64,000 bases of DNA from Trissonchulus latispiculum (GCA_030248195.1 JASAND010004219.1:1-64000); one strand, 5' to 3'; shown: positions 22,991 to 35,203, counted from the first letter of the stretch. Notes: generated by a model not told the origin, from the sequence alone. A program made the numbers and translations.

Positions 22991-23379
22991 TAAGCCTTGA
23001 TCAAAAAGGTCCTTGTCCTTGTCCTTAACCAGATGTTTTCGCATAAAAAGTTTTATGAAGTTGTGAGAAAGTTACCAACGTTTTGGAAACGTGTTAATTG
23101 TTGTCTGTTGAAAATCAGCAAGTACCAAAAAGTTTTATAAAGCTGTGAAAATGTTATGCAAAAGTGTTAAATATTGTCTGTAGTTAAATATAATTACCAA
23201 ATCTACAGGTAGCAAAAAGCAAAACATTTAAAAAGTTGTAGTATTATTAACAAAGCGCGAAATTTCGCCGACCGCTTTCAACCAAGAAAAATAACACAAA
23301 TGAGGCTTTTCTCTGGGTTCTGCTAATTTATACTAAACGGCATCACCAGAATGGAAGCATTGGTTGCTGTGGCAACAGC
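22991..23379. other. gene-free AT-rich DNA before the ribozyme
   Basis: No supported gene. A phrase AAGTTTTATAAAG/GTGAGAAAGTTA recurs twice within 23050-23170, indicating a local degenerate duplication. On the minus strand this is the region downstream of the hammerhead motif and may belong to the same retroelement. Confidence 0.3.
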
Positions 23380-23437
23380 TAAACCGTTTCGACTCTTGCC
23401 AAAGGGTCTCATCAGACGGCTAGGCTACCGTTACGTT
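23380..23437 (-). ncRNA. hammerhead ribozyme motif 1
   Basis: Read on the minus strand, the conserved core is complete. A GUA cleavage triplet (23432-23434) is followed by a stem I formed by ACGG (23428-23431) and CCGT (23416-23419), then CTGATGA (23409-23415), a stem II of GAC/GTC plus CTT/AAG with one mismatch and a TGGC loop (23391-23408), then GAAA (23387-23390). The third stem is short, with little more than CG/CG next to the core. Short stem III is typical of the hammerheads found in Penelope-like elements and retrozymes. A second copy at 44625-44684 keeps all core bases while the stems change by compensatory substitutions. That is strong evidence for the fold. Confidence 0.85.
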
Positions 23438-24401
23438 TTTCTTTTTTTCTCTATTTTTCACTCAAATACAATTGTACATACGCGTTGTAAAACGTTTAAC
23501 TATTGTTACAAATTTTTATCCATATTCACAGATTAGTATACATTTACATTTTATACAAAATTGTCTCCTTTCAGTTCGTTAAAATTATTCACATTTTACA
23601 TAAATTCATCGCTTAAAGCATTTATGCACACCTCATTTTTCGCCACTTTTAATCTTTTTTCTTTTTTAATAATAATCTTAATAATTAATCTTTTTGTGGG
23701 CTCCTTTTATGTTTTTGTTGACCATATGCCTCTTTTGATAGTTTTTCTGTGGGCAGTAAGGCTCTTTTTATAAATGTCATATCAATTAATATGTCTTGGT
23801 GTCTTGGTCTAATCAATAATAATTAAGTGTGTCTTGGGACTCGGACCAAACACTAAGTGGGTGGGCACTAGAAGGAGTTGTGGGAAATGGGGGACGGTTA
23901 GATAAGAGAAGAGTGAAGACAGAAATGTTGGAAAATCGTGGTCTTAAATATTTTTAGAATAGATAAAACTATCGACCGTATTGTCTGTAATATGCAGTAA
24001 ATTTTCAGAGAGATATACAGAGAGCATTGATAGGTTTACATGATGTTTGCTGCGAAGCTGCTATTTACTTAACAATCAATATCAATTACGATGCGACATT
24101 TTATTTGATTTACAACTTACTGGCGCTTTGCCTCTGACATAGTTACAGTTCACAAGGAAGTTCTAAAATATGACCTGCCAGCGGTTGTAGCAGTATTTGG
24201 AGGCACGTTGGGAGTATGGGTAAGTTTAATGAAGGCTAAAATCAAAAGAAAGCTCATACCTAACAAAGTCTGTGCTGAACTATACGCTGTCTCAAAATCT
24301 GATTCTGAATCTGATTCTTTGTAGAAATTAACGGGCCTCCAATGGTGCCACGCGATTACGTAGCATGAATTTGATGCCAAGCCAGCTAGTGATGTTTCAG
24401 G
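23438..24401. other. gene-free AT-rich DNA
   Basis: Nothing firm. The 30 bases right of the ribozyme (TTTTTCTTTTTTTCTCTATTTTTCA) match the flank of the second ribozyme, so part of this stretch belongs to the same repeat family. The remainder shows no gene. Confidence 0.35.
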
Positions 24402-24895
24402 CACTGAAACTGAAACTGAAACTAGGTTTCAGGTTGTACAGGTTTTAGTTTCAGTCCCTGAAGCTGAAACTTAAACTGAAACTATTTTGAGATGAGACCT
24501 GAAACTGAAACTATTTTAGGCGGCCGACTGAAGCTGAAACTGAAACTGAAACTAGATTGGGTAAAAACCTGAAACTCGGCCTAAAACTAGTTGCAGTCTG
24601 TTTTCAAAACATGAAGAATTGGAGGTTTCAAGCGGTTATCTCGTTACTGCTCTGCTGTAGGAGTATAAATAATCATAAATTTGTGCACTATAGCATGTCT
24701 CGAGGCTGGAAACTGCAGTGTTTCGAATGAACTGAAGCTGAAACTGAAACTCCGACTGAAACTAAAACTGAAACTGAAATTATTTTGAGATCCGGACCGA
24801 AACTGAAACTGAAACTGAAACTATTCTGGGAGGAGACCTGAAACTGAAACCGTCTTGGACCACCGACTAAAACTGAAACTGAAACTGAAACTAAA
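24402..24895 (+). repeat. ACTGAA minisatellite
   Basis: Clusters of the hexamer ACTGAA (tandem runs of two to four, e.g. ACTGAAACTGAAACTGAAAC) alternate with spacers of 15-60 bases that themselves recur (TTTTGAGATGAGACC, TTTTAGGCGGCCGAC). It is a compound minisatellite with no coding function visible. Confidence 0.85.
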
Positions 24896-27800
24896 ATCGG
24901 TTACTGAAACAACACTGAAGCCAACTTAAGCCATATCTTAGCTTAAATACAAAAACTTCTTAAAACTTCCTAACTGCAGCGGAAATTCTTACGCAATCTT
25001 ATCTTATTCTTATCTTCATAAGTAATTACGGATGAAGGTCTTGGTCTTACTGATAACTAATGCGAATGTGAATGCGATAAAAGAAATATTAAAAGGATTT
25101 GCAAGAACGCTTAAATGAGCACTTCAACCTCCCTAAAAATTAAATTCTACGTTCGTTGAGACGGTCAGTTTAATTCAAGCAAATTTTACTTTTCGGACTG
25201 ACTGAGATAACTGTTGAGGACTAACTGTGGACAATTCTAGTGATAGGGACTAGAGTGACTAACTGGGGAGTTGACAAACTGGGGATTTGACAAACTGGGG
25301 TGTTCATAAACTGGGGATGATAACTGGGGACGATTTAGGTAGATATTAACCCGTTCCCCGTACTTGCTAAAATTTTACTTTTCTTAATTTTCGACATGGA
25401 ATGTCACTTGCTACACTAAGCTTTGGAAGCACGTCTTTGGTCGAAATTACTCGGCTTCGCGAGCTCTGTTGAATGGTCGTAAAATTGTGCAAAACATCAT
25501 ATGATGCTCATAAGTTTAACATTTCTCAATGACTTTGGACACAAACATCAAATGATGTCCATCAACTTTTGCTAATTTTGGCAAAAAACGTCATATGATG
25601 TTTGCTTAGCCACAAAATCACAGCAATGCGCAAGGAGCTAATCATTTGGTAGTTTATGAAATTTAAGGTCCCTAAACGTGTACAAAGTCGTTGGTAACAC
25701 TGCCGTTATTTTGAGCATTCAGAAAACTACACTTCAAAACATGAGCTTGAAAACATATCTCGAACTCTCGCTACCTCAGTTCCCCCAAACTTCTGTGTTT
25801 GCTGTTAGAATTAGAATAGCGGAGTAGGGATAGCGCAATTGAGATTGAGCAACGTTGAAATAACGCAATTGAGATAGGGGGAGTTGAGATAGCGCAACTA
25901 AATCCTTATCGAGTTCTATCGTTTGGCTGAGTTGGTGAAATTCTTTGTTTACCAGTATGTCACAGCCTAGAAGGTTCAAACATTTATCTGCTAAAATGCC
26001 TAAGAAGTCTAAAACCAAGCTTACGACCAGGATAATTTTTGATTTTCCCTTTGAATATTTCAACATTTCAACAACACATCTATTTCGCCTGAAACCCTGC
26101 TGATTCGAACGACTGTAACCCATGCGAAAGGCAGGAAAGCTGTCAAATTGCTCTGAAAGACATTGTATTAGACCCCACTCAGAAACGGATTCCAGGACTG
26201 CTTACGGTAGTGATTCCTTTCACAAACATCAGCTTATTTAGAGATGGGTTATCTTTATATCAATACGCAGTCTAACATTTTGTTTTTGATTATTACGATG
26301 CAACTAATTGTAGTTCTCGTCTAGGAGAAATTTCTACAAATGTACGCGCAACCTAAACTTCACCTACTTTTCTCAGCTTTGACTAACGAGCACTTTAGAA
26401 AACGGGGCAACTAGAAAACGGGCCCAGGGTGCTTTTCCGTGAAGCACACTAGCAAATGATAATCCTTTAGACTTCATAACGTATGCTCCACAATTGCTGG
26501 GAAAAATGGTTGCAAAAACTACAATGTGTTAGTACCTGAAAGAACTTATTTTGGAAGGATACAGCAAAGTTGGACTTGATTTGGGCTGCACGCTAACAAT
26601 GTGGCCAAAAGGAATCACACATTAATGCGGAGTGGTTTGGTGGGGCTTTGTGACGATTCCCCCAAAGGCTCTGAATTGAAGAGTCATTTGTCAACTGTCA
26701 CTTTACTCAGCAGGGTACCTCGTCTTGGGGAACAATTCTATTGAAATTATGCTACAGTATAGTTACTGTTCCAAGTGTCTGCCAATTCGTATAGCTTGTC
26801 TTTCAAAATAGTGTAAAAGAAAAGCAAAGTTTACTAAGGTTTCTAAAATTTCCATCGAAGATTTCTGGTTTAAGAGTTTGATAAGAAGAACGCATTCGGT
26901 CAATTAAATGCAATCTGGTAAATTGGTTGTTTTTGAAGCAAATCATCATAAATAATTTTAAAATATACAAAGTAAAATTAGTAAATGCAAATTTTGATGT
27001 TGAGTATTTTTAGTTTACTGTTTGGACAAAAGTTGTATCATTGCAAGGTAAAAGCGGCGTCAACAAATTTTAGTACAAACCAAATCTATGAATTTATAAT
27101 AATTTGTAAAAAATTATTGGAATTTAATTAGGATACTAGAAAAGCGATGAAAACAACGTAGGAAAATTTTGATTTCAGTAATTGTTTGTAAGTCATAACG
27201 AACCCCCTCTTTTATTTATAGTTTCTTCAGTCTTCATTTGTTTCAACTCACCGTTACCTTCAATCTCAAGTGACCATTATATATATGTCAGAGCCTCCGC
27301 TAAACTAACAGCCGTTTATTATGGCTGAACCTACGCAACTAACTAGAAGCAGAACAAAGCAAAAGCCAGAGAATGGTCAGTCAAAACAAAAAGAGTTACG
27401 TAAGTCAAGTAAGCTAACGAATTTAAGTAAGAATCTAGGTATTTGGTTTCTCCTAAAAAGTCATTTAGCTAACGTCCGCTGACATATACATTTGACATGT
27501 AACTGTTAACATTTTGACAGTCCTTTTTGGGGGAATCGCCACACAATCGTTTGGTTGTGGTATAATATCACTTTGAAGTAAAACCTATTTTGCTTGAGGT
27601 GAAAGTATAACGACAGTGCCTTTAGAGAAATAATGTTGTTCATTCTTAGAAATGTTCCAGTAGAAACTACAGGAATCATCTTTGCAGATGATAAATACAA
27701 CAGCTTGTGTAGAAAATACAGGTTACGTCCTGAAATTTCTACTGGACAATGCTAGTAGTATTTACCGGATATATGTGCTTTGTTAAAATGGGCTACAAAT

Positions 27801-28190
27801 TAGTCTAGTGTTCTATACAAATGAAACCTGTTGTTTTCTCTGGTGCACAGGTTTAGTCTTCAGGTTATTACTCGATACGCTGATAACGCAAACTGAGTAT
27901 ATGAGGGTGACAGTGATCATAATTTCTGAAGACTGAAATTTTTCAGAATTTTTCAAATTTTCAGTCTTTCAACACGCTGTGGGTGATTTTTCTGCGGCCC
28001 AGCCGGAAAATTTTTGGGAGCGGCCGCCCCTGCACCTGCCCCCCCCCCTTTTCTATTAACAGGTCGCTCCAGTGAAAAGTACAGCTTTTGTAATGTAAAA
28101 ACGACAGGTTCTGGTGTTTCATTTAGCATTGTCGAAACTGTTGAACAAAACTAAAGGTTTCTTTGGTATTTTCCAGAGATAAAACCGGGT
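24896..28190. other. gene-free intergenic DNA with small repeats
   Basis: No supported gene in about 3.3 kb. Small features are an AACTGGGGA array at about 25250-25330, three spaced palindromes of the CATCATATGATG type at 25495-25506, 25546-25557 and 25589-25600, an ACGCAATTGAGATAG array at about 25820-25900, and CCGGGTCA repeats at 28185-28216. A 53-codon frame at 27321-27482 has several GTAAG donors but no other support. Confidence 0.4.
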
Positions 28191-29113
28191 CACCGGGTCA
28201 GGAGCTCTGACCCGGTATTTTGGGTGGGGGAATTTGTTTGCTGTAAAAGCATATTTTTCGGAATTTTAAAAAGATTTTGCCACTTAAAACCTTCAATAAA
28301 TATTCAAAAATTAGCAATTGGAATATTCTTAACTTATTCTTGTAGATTTTTAGAGGCTTGTCGCTGTAAAGTTGAGAGTGACTGCTAACCAAACTTTACG
28401 AGTGGGAAACTGCGCACAAGGAGAACGTCGAACCTGGAGGAGAGGTAGTTCCAGTCGACATAAGCGAATCTCGCCAAATAACCTAAGTGAATCCTGCCGA
28501 ACGGAGTGAAACCGCCGATGAAGAGCAAAGACTTATGAAACTTATGAGACTTATGAAACAAAGAAACGTATGCAACAATAAACCCCACCGAGATACAATA
28601 AAGTGGTGACCTAGGCCGTCACGGCCAAACTTTAAGAATCAGATAAGTATTGTGAAGAAAAGAGAAAATTCAGCTAGATAAATATATAAATCAGAGAGAA
28701 ACTTTTTGCAAAGTTTAAAAAAGAAAGAAGCGCTAAATTTAAATGAAAGAGATAGATAGGCTCTACAGGGTCACCCTGGAGCTATGCAGGACCGGTTTAA
28801 GAGACAGCGTGGAAGAATTTGATTGGCTAAAAGAGCGTCCAACTTTTAGAGAGCGAAAATGGGAGAATTTTCCATCAAAAATAACATACATACATAGCCA
28901 CCTAGTGACTAGGCTGGCTGACAAACACATGCGTAATTTCAACATAAGAACATTGACAATTTCAACCAAAGTTTCAAAGACAATTTCACTTCATATTAAA
29001 ATTCCTCCGATACACTCACAAAATAACTTTTCAACCATAATTTCCATTCAAACCAATTGGACCAACACATTTATAAAACATTTAGAGGATTGACGTCACG
29101 TCACCCCATTACA
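28191..29113 (-). repeat. possible 3' LTR of the minus-strand element
   Basis: On the minus strand, TGTAATGG begins at 29113 directly after a purine tract (CTCTGGGGAGT, 29114-29125). The same arrangement and similar sequence occur at 2397-2416 (CCCTGGGGAGA then TGTAACGG). That fits the start of a 3' LTR downstream of ORF3. The LTR end is not determined, and there is no partner, because the element is truncated at its 5' side. Treat the left boundary as arbitrary. Confidence 0.3.
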
Positions 29114-29125
29114 ACTCCCCAGAGC

Positions 29126-31221
29126 TTACCGCCCGAGCTCCTGCGAGGGACACATAACCAAAAAGAAAACGAAAATTTAACCATCGAAAATTTTTGATGA
29201 ATTTTTGGTAAATGGGTCTCAAACACCTACGTACGACAAACACAAATTATGACAAAAATACGAGTAATAGCAAGTTGTAAAACTACAAAACTAGTAAAAA
29301 TTGTCTAAACATAAGAACAAAATTAGGGCTGACTTGGCGTCAGCGGACTAGTGAGGACCGGCCAGAAAAATGCGCTTGGAGACTGCCATTATTTTGCCAC
29401 TGGGACGGTGCGCAACAGGGAAAATATATAGTCCTCTAGCCGTCACGGCGAGGTACAAGTACCTTTATGAAAATAAAAACCAGTTATAAAAAGACAAGAT
29501 GAACCAAAAATGTCAGCTTCATGAGAGTATATTTCTGACTAAGGTACGGAGGTGACCTCTCGCATAGCTCAGAGTGCGCGAAACTTCGGCTGGGTGGGAG
29601 GGGCTAAATGGAATCTTGAAGTTAACTAAAACGCCAAACACCGGTTAAAAAGTAAGTAAAAGTCCCTTAAAATAAGAAATTTTGGAGAAGATTCTCCCAA
29701 CAGCGCTGCAGGCCCTAGAATAGTGGGGGCATATAAGTCGGGAGCTACTTTGGCGCACTGAAGAGGGACACAAAACTGACATTAATTAAAATTTTGACTG
29801 TAACAATAAACAGAAGGCACATTAGGGAAGGAACAGTTGGGACTACTAAAGCAACTAAAATAATTTTGTTAAAAATGTGGCGGCAGATAGGGGAGTATAA
29901 TCGGACCTGGCCGGTGCGTCACGCATCCTCTGACGTTACGTCAGGTAACAGGGGGTAAGAAAACAACAACCCGCATATGAATCAAACCCGTTAGTAAGAT
30001 AGTAAAAAGGAATTCTTCAAGAAAAGAATAGACCGTTATTTTTGAACAAAATTTTGGTTATTGATTAAGGCATGATACGATACATACATACGAATAAAGC
30101 AAATGACCAGTACGTACACATGTATATTATACAAAGCAACAAGATATTATGCAAAATAACTCACATAAAATCACGACAAAGTACACAAAATTTTGTTAAT
30201 TTTTAGAGAAGAGCTCAAGAAAAGGGTAAAATGGTAATATGTGAGTAAAGAAAACTTCTAAAATTCTAAAAGAGAACTCGGAAAAATAAGGTTAATTTTA
30301 CATGTTAAGAACAATATATATAATACTGTGACGGTATTAAAGCAAAACGTACGTATACATTAAAGCACAAAATACAAAACTAGTTTATAAAATATAAAAA
30401 TAAGTATATATATATCATATATAGAACGTCACTATCATTAAACTTGGCAATATCTTTGGAATAGGATCAAATATTTGAGCAAATAGTCACAATGGGGGTT
30501 CCAAATCAGTAAGGCATAAATTGAGCATAAAGTCACTATCAGGTAGTCCAAATTGGTAAGTCATAAATTGAGCAAAAAGTCAAGGTAGGGGAATTCGTCA
30601 TAAATAGCACATTCAAATAGTCCAAATAGAGAAGTCCAAAATAAGGCAATAGTGGCATAATAGGGAAAAGTCAAGCTTAAGTAAGAGTCTAAGTCCAGTA
30701 AGGAATGGGTCCAAGTAGGAGGTAAGTAAGTCCAGAATGTAAGGCACAAAAATATGGCAATTAAGCAGTTAAAGATGGAATGATGATGTGATGGAATTAT
30801 AAAATGATGGAATGATAAGATGATAATATGATGACCACCGCCGAAATGATGGAAACATCCGCCGTACTGATAAACCTCCGCCGTTAGGATATAGGACAAG
30901 GGAAAGGGACAAACATACAATAATCGTCACGACTATAAACTGCAATTACTAAGTAATCCGGTCACCGGTATTACTAGATCTGAGCCGTAACAGCTCAGAA
31001 CTGGTCCCACAGAGGGCTGGAGGGATCGATGGAAAGGTGGGAATAGGCACGATGAGGAATAGCAGGGTCATAATGGATTACGCCGATACAGAGATAATAA
31101 ACGTTATTTTCCTGACCGGGAGGTTCCAGACCTATAATATACTCTCCTGCTCGGTTCGTCTGCATCCGTAACGGAGCTGCTCTCAACGCCGGTGGCGGAT
31201 TGTCCGTTCCGAAAAACGGGG
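29126..31221 (-). other. putative 3' untranslated region of the minus-strand element
   Basis: About 2.1 kb without a supported gene between ORF3 and the polypurine tract. It contains a GATGGAAT-type degenerate microsatellite at about 30775-30840 and repeated GTCACGGC phrases. The open frame at 30561-30920 is created by the His-rich microsatellite and is not credible. Confidence 0.35.
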
Positions 31222-31240
31222 AAGCGAGGGCACCTCGCTT
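31222..31240 (-). other. perfect hairpin directly after the ORF3 stop
   Basis: AAGCGAGG and CCTCGCTT form an 8-bp perfect stem around a 3-base loop. It starts at the base after the ORF3 stop codon (31241-31243 on the minus strand). A GC-rich stem at that point could act on RNA ends or packaging, but it may be chance. No T run follows that would suggest a terminator. Confidence 0.45.
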
Positions 31241-32473
31241 TCAGTTGTCAACAGCATGGTCAATCCGCTTACGGATTACTCTAATGAAGGCATCATAGTC
31301 CACCGCGGACAGCGGGGTTCTCGCCTCCCAATCGTCATAAAAGTCCTGTGGACCACCCTGGGTAAACCAGAGCATTATCTCTGTCCAATATGACCCATGA
31401 ATTGAGGCTCCATTGAACCAATTCGTTCGTTGGAACCATGGGTCAAACTGTTCACCTGCCATATCTTCCTCGCCACGAATCAATAGATTGTCGGGCAATG
31501 CAGGCTTAAAACCCCAAAACGTCTCGCCTGAGACCTCCCCGTACAGGGCCGCTGGATGCCGTAGCATATAATTCTGTAAAGCAGGGGACTGGTAAAAGGT
31601 CTGCCAATGTATGCGGGCCATAGTTCTAACCTGATAGCCGCCTTTCCACGTATGCACAAAGAGCCGCTGCGGCTCAGCATCCAGACAGTTGCGTACCGCA
31701 ACCTTTAAATAGGTACCAGGACGGTTCAGGTCATCCATGATGTAATCCAGAGTATCCCCGGCATGGGCGAACTCTGCTTTTCTATACTGGTACGCATAGT
31801 CCGGCATTGGAAACGTAGTCTCTGGTACCTGAGGGATTGTGAGGCCACCTTCAACCGGGTGCATATACGAATTCTGGCAGTCCTGCCGGAAATATGGCAC
31901 CAGAAATTCTCGTTCCGAGAACATTTGAATTCCGTCAACTGGTGCCTGATACCAGTACCAATATGTTTTACGGATAGCCTGCATACGGTCAATGGTCTGC
32001 GACGCTGCGCACCAAACGTCACGAAAGGCGCGAGATTTAGGCAGGGTGAAGAAGTGCTCGTACGGCGTCATTTCAGGGACGCAACGTTTCAATAGAGCTG
32101 CATGTGCCCAATTAGCTGTAGATGCAACAGAGACGATCGGGACTTCCGGTTCTGGGTCCTCCAGAACGGATTTATCAATTGCTTTAAAGATCCAGTCAAC
32201 TCGAACTCCTGGACCATTCGGGTCAGCGTCCACATGTGTCTGAAAGTACGGCCGTAACGCTGGATAGTCCAGTTCCATGCCATGTTTTATTTGAGTCATA
32301 ATTTCCTCCGTCATGGCAATTGGTCCCTGACTGCGGGATGCGAACCAAGATTGCGTGACATTGCGTAACGCTTGCAACGCTGGATGGGGATGGCTAACAC
32401 CGACAGCTGCTGGTAACTGCTGCCCTTGCCATCGCTCCCAAAACTCCTGCCAATACACCGCCGAGTTAGGCAC
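31241..32473 (-). CDS. ORF3, C-terminal 410 residues (minus-strand element)
   Basis: The longest intact ORF3 segment, of unknown function. It has few low-complexity stretches and many aromatic residues (AVYWQEFWERW at the start; KTYWYWYQ near 190; FWGFKP near 330; GSYWTEIMLWFTQGG near 370) and ends VIRKRIDHAVDN. I see no signal peptide, catalytic motif, zinc ligand set or clear membrane span. The first Met shown is not necessarily the start, because the frame belongs to a longer ORF3 interrupted upstream by a stop near 32522. Its last third matches the copy at 15-1190. Its middle (RVDW, then TPYEHFFTLPKSR, then FLVPYFRQD) matches the plus element at 15600-16160. An open frame of this length in otherwise decayed DNA suggests that it was selected until recently. 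Confidence 0.7.
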   Translation of the reverse strand: MPNSAVYWQEFWERWQGQQLPAAVGVSHPHPALQALRNVTQSWFASRSQGPIAMTEEIMTQIKHGMELDYPALRPYFQTHVDADPNGPGVRVDWIFKAIDKSVLEDPEPEVPIVSVASTANWAHAALLKRCVPEMTPYEHFFTLPKSRAFRDVWCAASQTIDRMQAIRKTYWYWYQAPVDGIQMFSEREFLVPYFRQDCQNSYMHPVEGGLTIPQVPETTFPMPDYAYQYRKAEFAHAGDTLDYIMDDLNRPGTYLKVAVRNCLDAEPQRLFVHTWKGGYQVRTMARIHWQTFYQSPALQNYMLRHPAALYGEVSGETFWGFKPALPDNLLIRGEEDMAGEQFDPWFQRTNWFNGASIHGSYWTEIMLWFTQGGPQDFYDDWEARTPLSAVDYDAFIRVIRKRIDHAVDN

Positions 32474-32524
32474 CGCCAGGTGCTTTACCTGGTCCTGATA
32501 TGGCTGCTGCGGGTTAAACGGTGA

Positions 32525-33909
32525 TTATATGGGCTGTGCATGGTCCTGCAACTTGCCCTGCCCATACTGCTCGTGCTTCGCCAGAATATATTGTTCGTAT
32601 AAAATTTCTCGAAAAGACGGAAAATTGCTCGTCGTCCGAGCGTCCCGCTGTTCTTGTACCTCTGCAGCTGTTGTAGGTACACCCGAGGATGGCTGCTGAC
32701 GTGTCTTTCGTCTGCGCCTTGGGGCATTGGGGTAAACCCGAGCTCTCCGTCCTTGGCTACGAGATCGAGATCTGGAAAAACCCGGTTGAAAGTCATAACG
32801 ATTTCGGTATTCTGACGGTACTGTAGCCGGCTTACGTTGATATTTGTCTCGAGTCGCACCCGCAGGGGCTCCCCGCGGTGCACTCGAGACCTGTGGGCCT
32901 TGAGACATCACTGTACGAGGGGAGAAAACTGGAGCTCGAGTTGATGGGGCCGCACTAAAGGGTCGTCCTCGTCCTCGAGGTCGGGGTCCATAAAAGTTCT
33001 GGGCAGGCCGTAACGGCCGCCACTCACGGTGCTGAGCCGGAGTTTCCCGTCTCGGGTCTTCCCATTTTCGTTCTCTGGAACGTGATTCCCTGACTCTGTC
33101 GTTCCGACACGTCTAGTAGTCAGAATCTCGGGAGCTGGTATTGTCCCGTCGGCTATAACCAGCATCTGCAGAGGCTGCCGCCCCATAATCGTCGCCAAGT
33201 GTAGAAGCACCTTCACTATCTGGCGCCCACTTCTTAGGCGGAGGTCCAGCAATCGTTGAAGCTCGTGAAGACACCGAGCTATGCCGTGTTTCCGGACGTA
33301 CCGTCGGTAATGGACCAGTAGGTGGCCCTCCAAATCGAGGCGGCATACTTGGGGCTGTCGCAGCCACCAGTGCCGCATACACCGTTCCCTGTGATGGAAT
33401 AGGGCGGAATACTCTCTGTGGCGGATTCTGTGGTGCCAGCATCGCTGGAGTTGACGTCGGAACAGTCAAAGCTGCGGCTGTAGGCATAGGCATACCAGAC
33501 ACAAGTGACCCACGATATAATTGGCCTCTCTGATGTAACGTTGGACCCGGCGGCAACATCATCATATCCAGTTCGTCTCGAACCTGTTCAGCCTCTTGCT
33601 GAACTGCTGGGGCAAGAGCCAAAGGCATGGTCACCTGGCAAGAGGATTTATCGTCGCTACCAGATGTAATGGGGACATCTGGACCACATTATTGGCGTCT
33701 CGCCACATCATCCCCTGGCGAAACCACGGTAGGCTTGGGTTAAACACCTCTTGGATTTGCCAATGGACCGGCAGTCCCTGCTGGATCGCATTCAGATAGG
33801 CTGTAGGATCAAAATCCTCAACAGTTCTGTCCATCATGGGTACCACAATGAAAGAATGAACCTGTGTTGACCCGGCTCTGCGAGCTTCGCTCGCTTGTCT
33901 CATGCTCAT
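32525..33909 (-). pseudogene. ORF3, middle basic/proline-rich part (minus-strand element)
   Basis: Reading leftward, three overlapping frames follow one another. The segment 33909-33631 (VEDFDPTAYLNAIQQGLPV) corresponds to the MQDVDMSKIFAIIFTEQ block of the plus element. The segment 33634-33113 is a Pro/Ala/Thr-rich linker. The segment 32911-32525 is basic with FSRSRSRSQGRRAR and PRRRRKTRQ, which could be a nucleic-acid-binding or nuclear-localisation stretch, followed by a helical FREILYEQYILAKHEQY. Frame changes occur near 33630 and 32910. No domain is recognised. The charge pattern (acidic N-terminal linker, basic later linker) is noteworthy for a particle-associated protein, but that is inference. 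Confidence 0.55.
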
Positions 33910-35181
33910 AACCGTCGCATAAGGTGGTACTAGAAATTGGTCATTAGATCCTGTCGTTTGTGGATTCGGCTATGGCGCCGTATAGGTCATAACCGCAGGG
34001 TTAAGGGTATGCTGAGACGGTCCAATGCGTCCCGCAGAGGTAATACCCTAAGGTATGAGCAAACTGATTGAACATAGGCCACAGCCGGGGCGGTAATGAG
34101 TCATAGACCGCCGGAGTCAATCCGACTGCGTTCAATTCCGCATCCGTGGGTCTCGCTGGTAACTAGTCACCGCTCCCACTGTCACAGGGGGAGGCTGTAA
34201 TCCCACCGGTCTAACATCATGAGATGCGTCCATCGGCTGGGTAGGTCGCAGGCCAGGTGGAGCAGTAATAATAGACAACCCATGAGGGGCGCATCTCGGC
34301 CGCCTTATCAAGATCTGGATACAAGCCACAGGCAATGCGAGCCTCTTCTAGCACTTCAGCGTCCAGCCGCAGTAACTGCGTTGGATCCGTAAGATTCGGG
34401 ACGTAGGCCATCAATCGTTGAAGCCCTTCTTCGTCTGCTGACAACGGCTTATCCTGTGGCTGGATTCCCTGTCGCGCCATTTCCTCACGCTGTGAAGCTT
34501 GGGCGGACGTCGAAGGTCTCTCCTGGGTCCCATAATATTCGTCAGGCATCGCGCCTTTTCTGCCTTCCGATGGACCTTTCTTTCTGATAGTTGGTCGTGA
34601 AGGTGGTGAAGGAGGCATATACTCCTGACCAGGGTGGGCCCATATTGGCTCCACTTGAGGCTGATCCATTCTAGGCGTCAATGTTGGAGGTGTAGACCAA
34701 TTTGGCAAGGGTCTCGCTCCAAACTGGCTCTCAGTTGTCGCAACTGATGTTTCTTTCGCTTTTGGCTTCCCGCCACTTGCCTTGGCGTCTCGCTTCGGCG
34801 TGGACGCCGTCGAAGAAGTCGATTGCTGGAATAACGTTGATTTGTGAAAACTCGTGTTGGATTAGGCGAAGAATCCGGCAACTTGATAAAATCTGGTGAC
34901 TGTTGCGATCCTTCTGAATCACGTCTCGTGTCTCTCTGTTCACCTTGAGGTGGTTTAGGAAGTTTCTGAGTGACCACAGGGACTTCCTTGTGCTTACCGT
35001 CCTGGTCTGGCACAACCAGAGCTGCCGCCTCGGGTGACTCGTTCTCCTCTGGGAACCCTTCACCGTCTGATGGAGCATAGTCATCGTGCTTTTTTGGGGC
35101 CCGCAGCATTGGTCTGCTCGGCCAAGTCCGTATCTGCCTGTTGGGCTGCCTGGTCACCAGGCTTAGCCGGATCCATTGCAT
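33910..35181 (-). pseudogene. ORF3, central part (minus-strand element)
   Basis: Readable frames are 35181-34678 (acidic, Ser/Pro-rich: SDGEGFPEENESPEAAALVV) and 34708-34217, which contains the block YVPNLTDPTQLLRLDAEVLEEARIACG. That block aligns with LLPPVESTAQVDMIRKLDLD in the plus element and is the clearest folded segment of the centre. From 34217 to 33910 the frame is lost; several stops occur in all minus frames. Function unknown. Confidence 0.5.
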
Positions 35182-35203
35182 GCTGTCGACCGTCCAGGGA
35201 CAG

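Noticed and set aside
27321..27482. Possible first exon (53 codons, Lys/Gln-rich, several GTAAG donors)
   Set aside because: No matching downstream exon, no similarity and no promoter evidence; basic low-complexity frames of this length arise by chance.
28743..29093. 116-codon plus-strand frame
   Set aside because: Lies antisense over the putative LTR of the minus element and shows no recognisable family pattern.
30561..30920. 119-codon minus-strand frame with many His residues
   Set aside because: It is produced by the GATGGAAT microsatellite and has no homologous partner.
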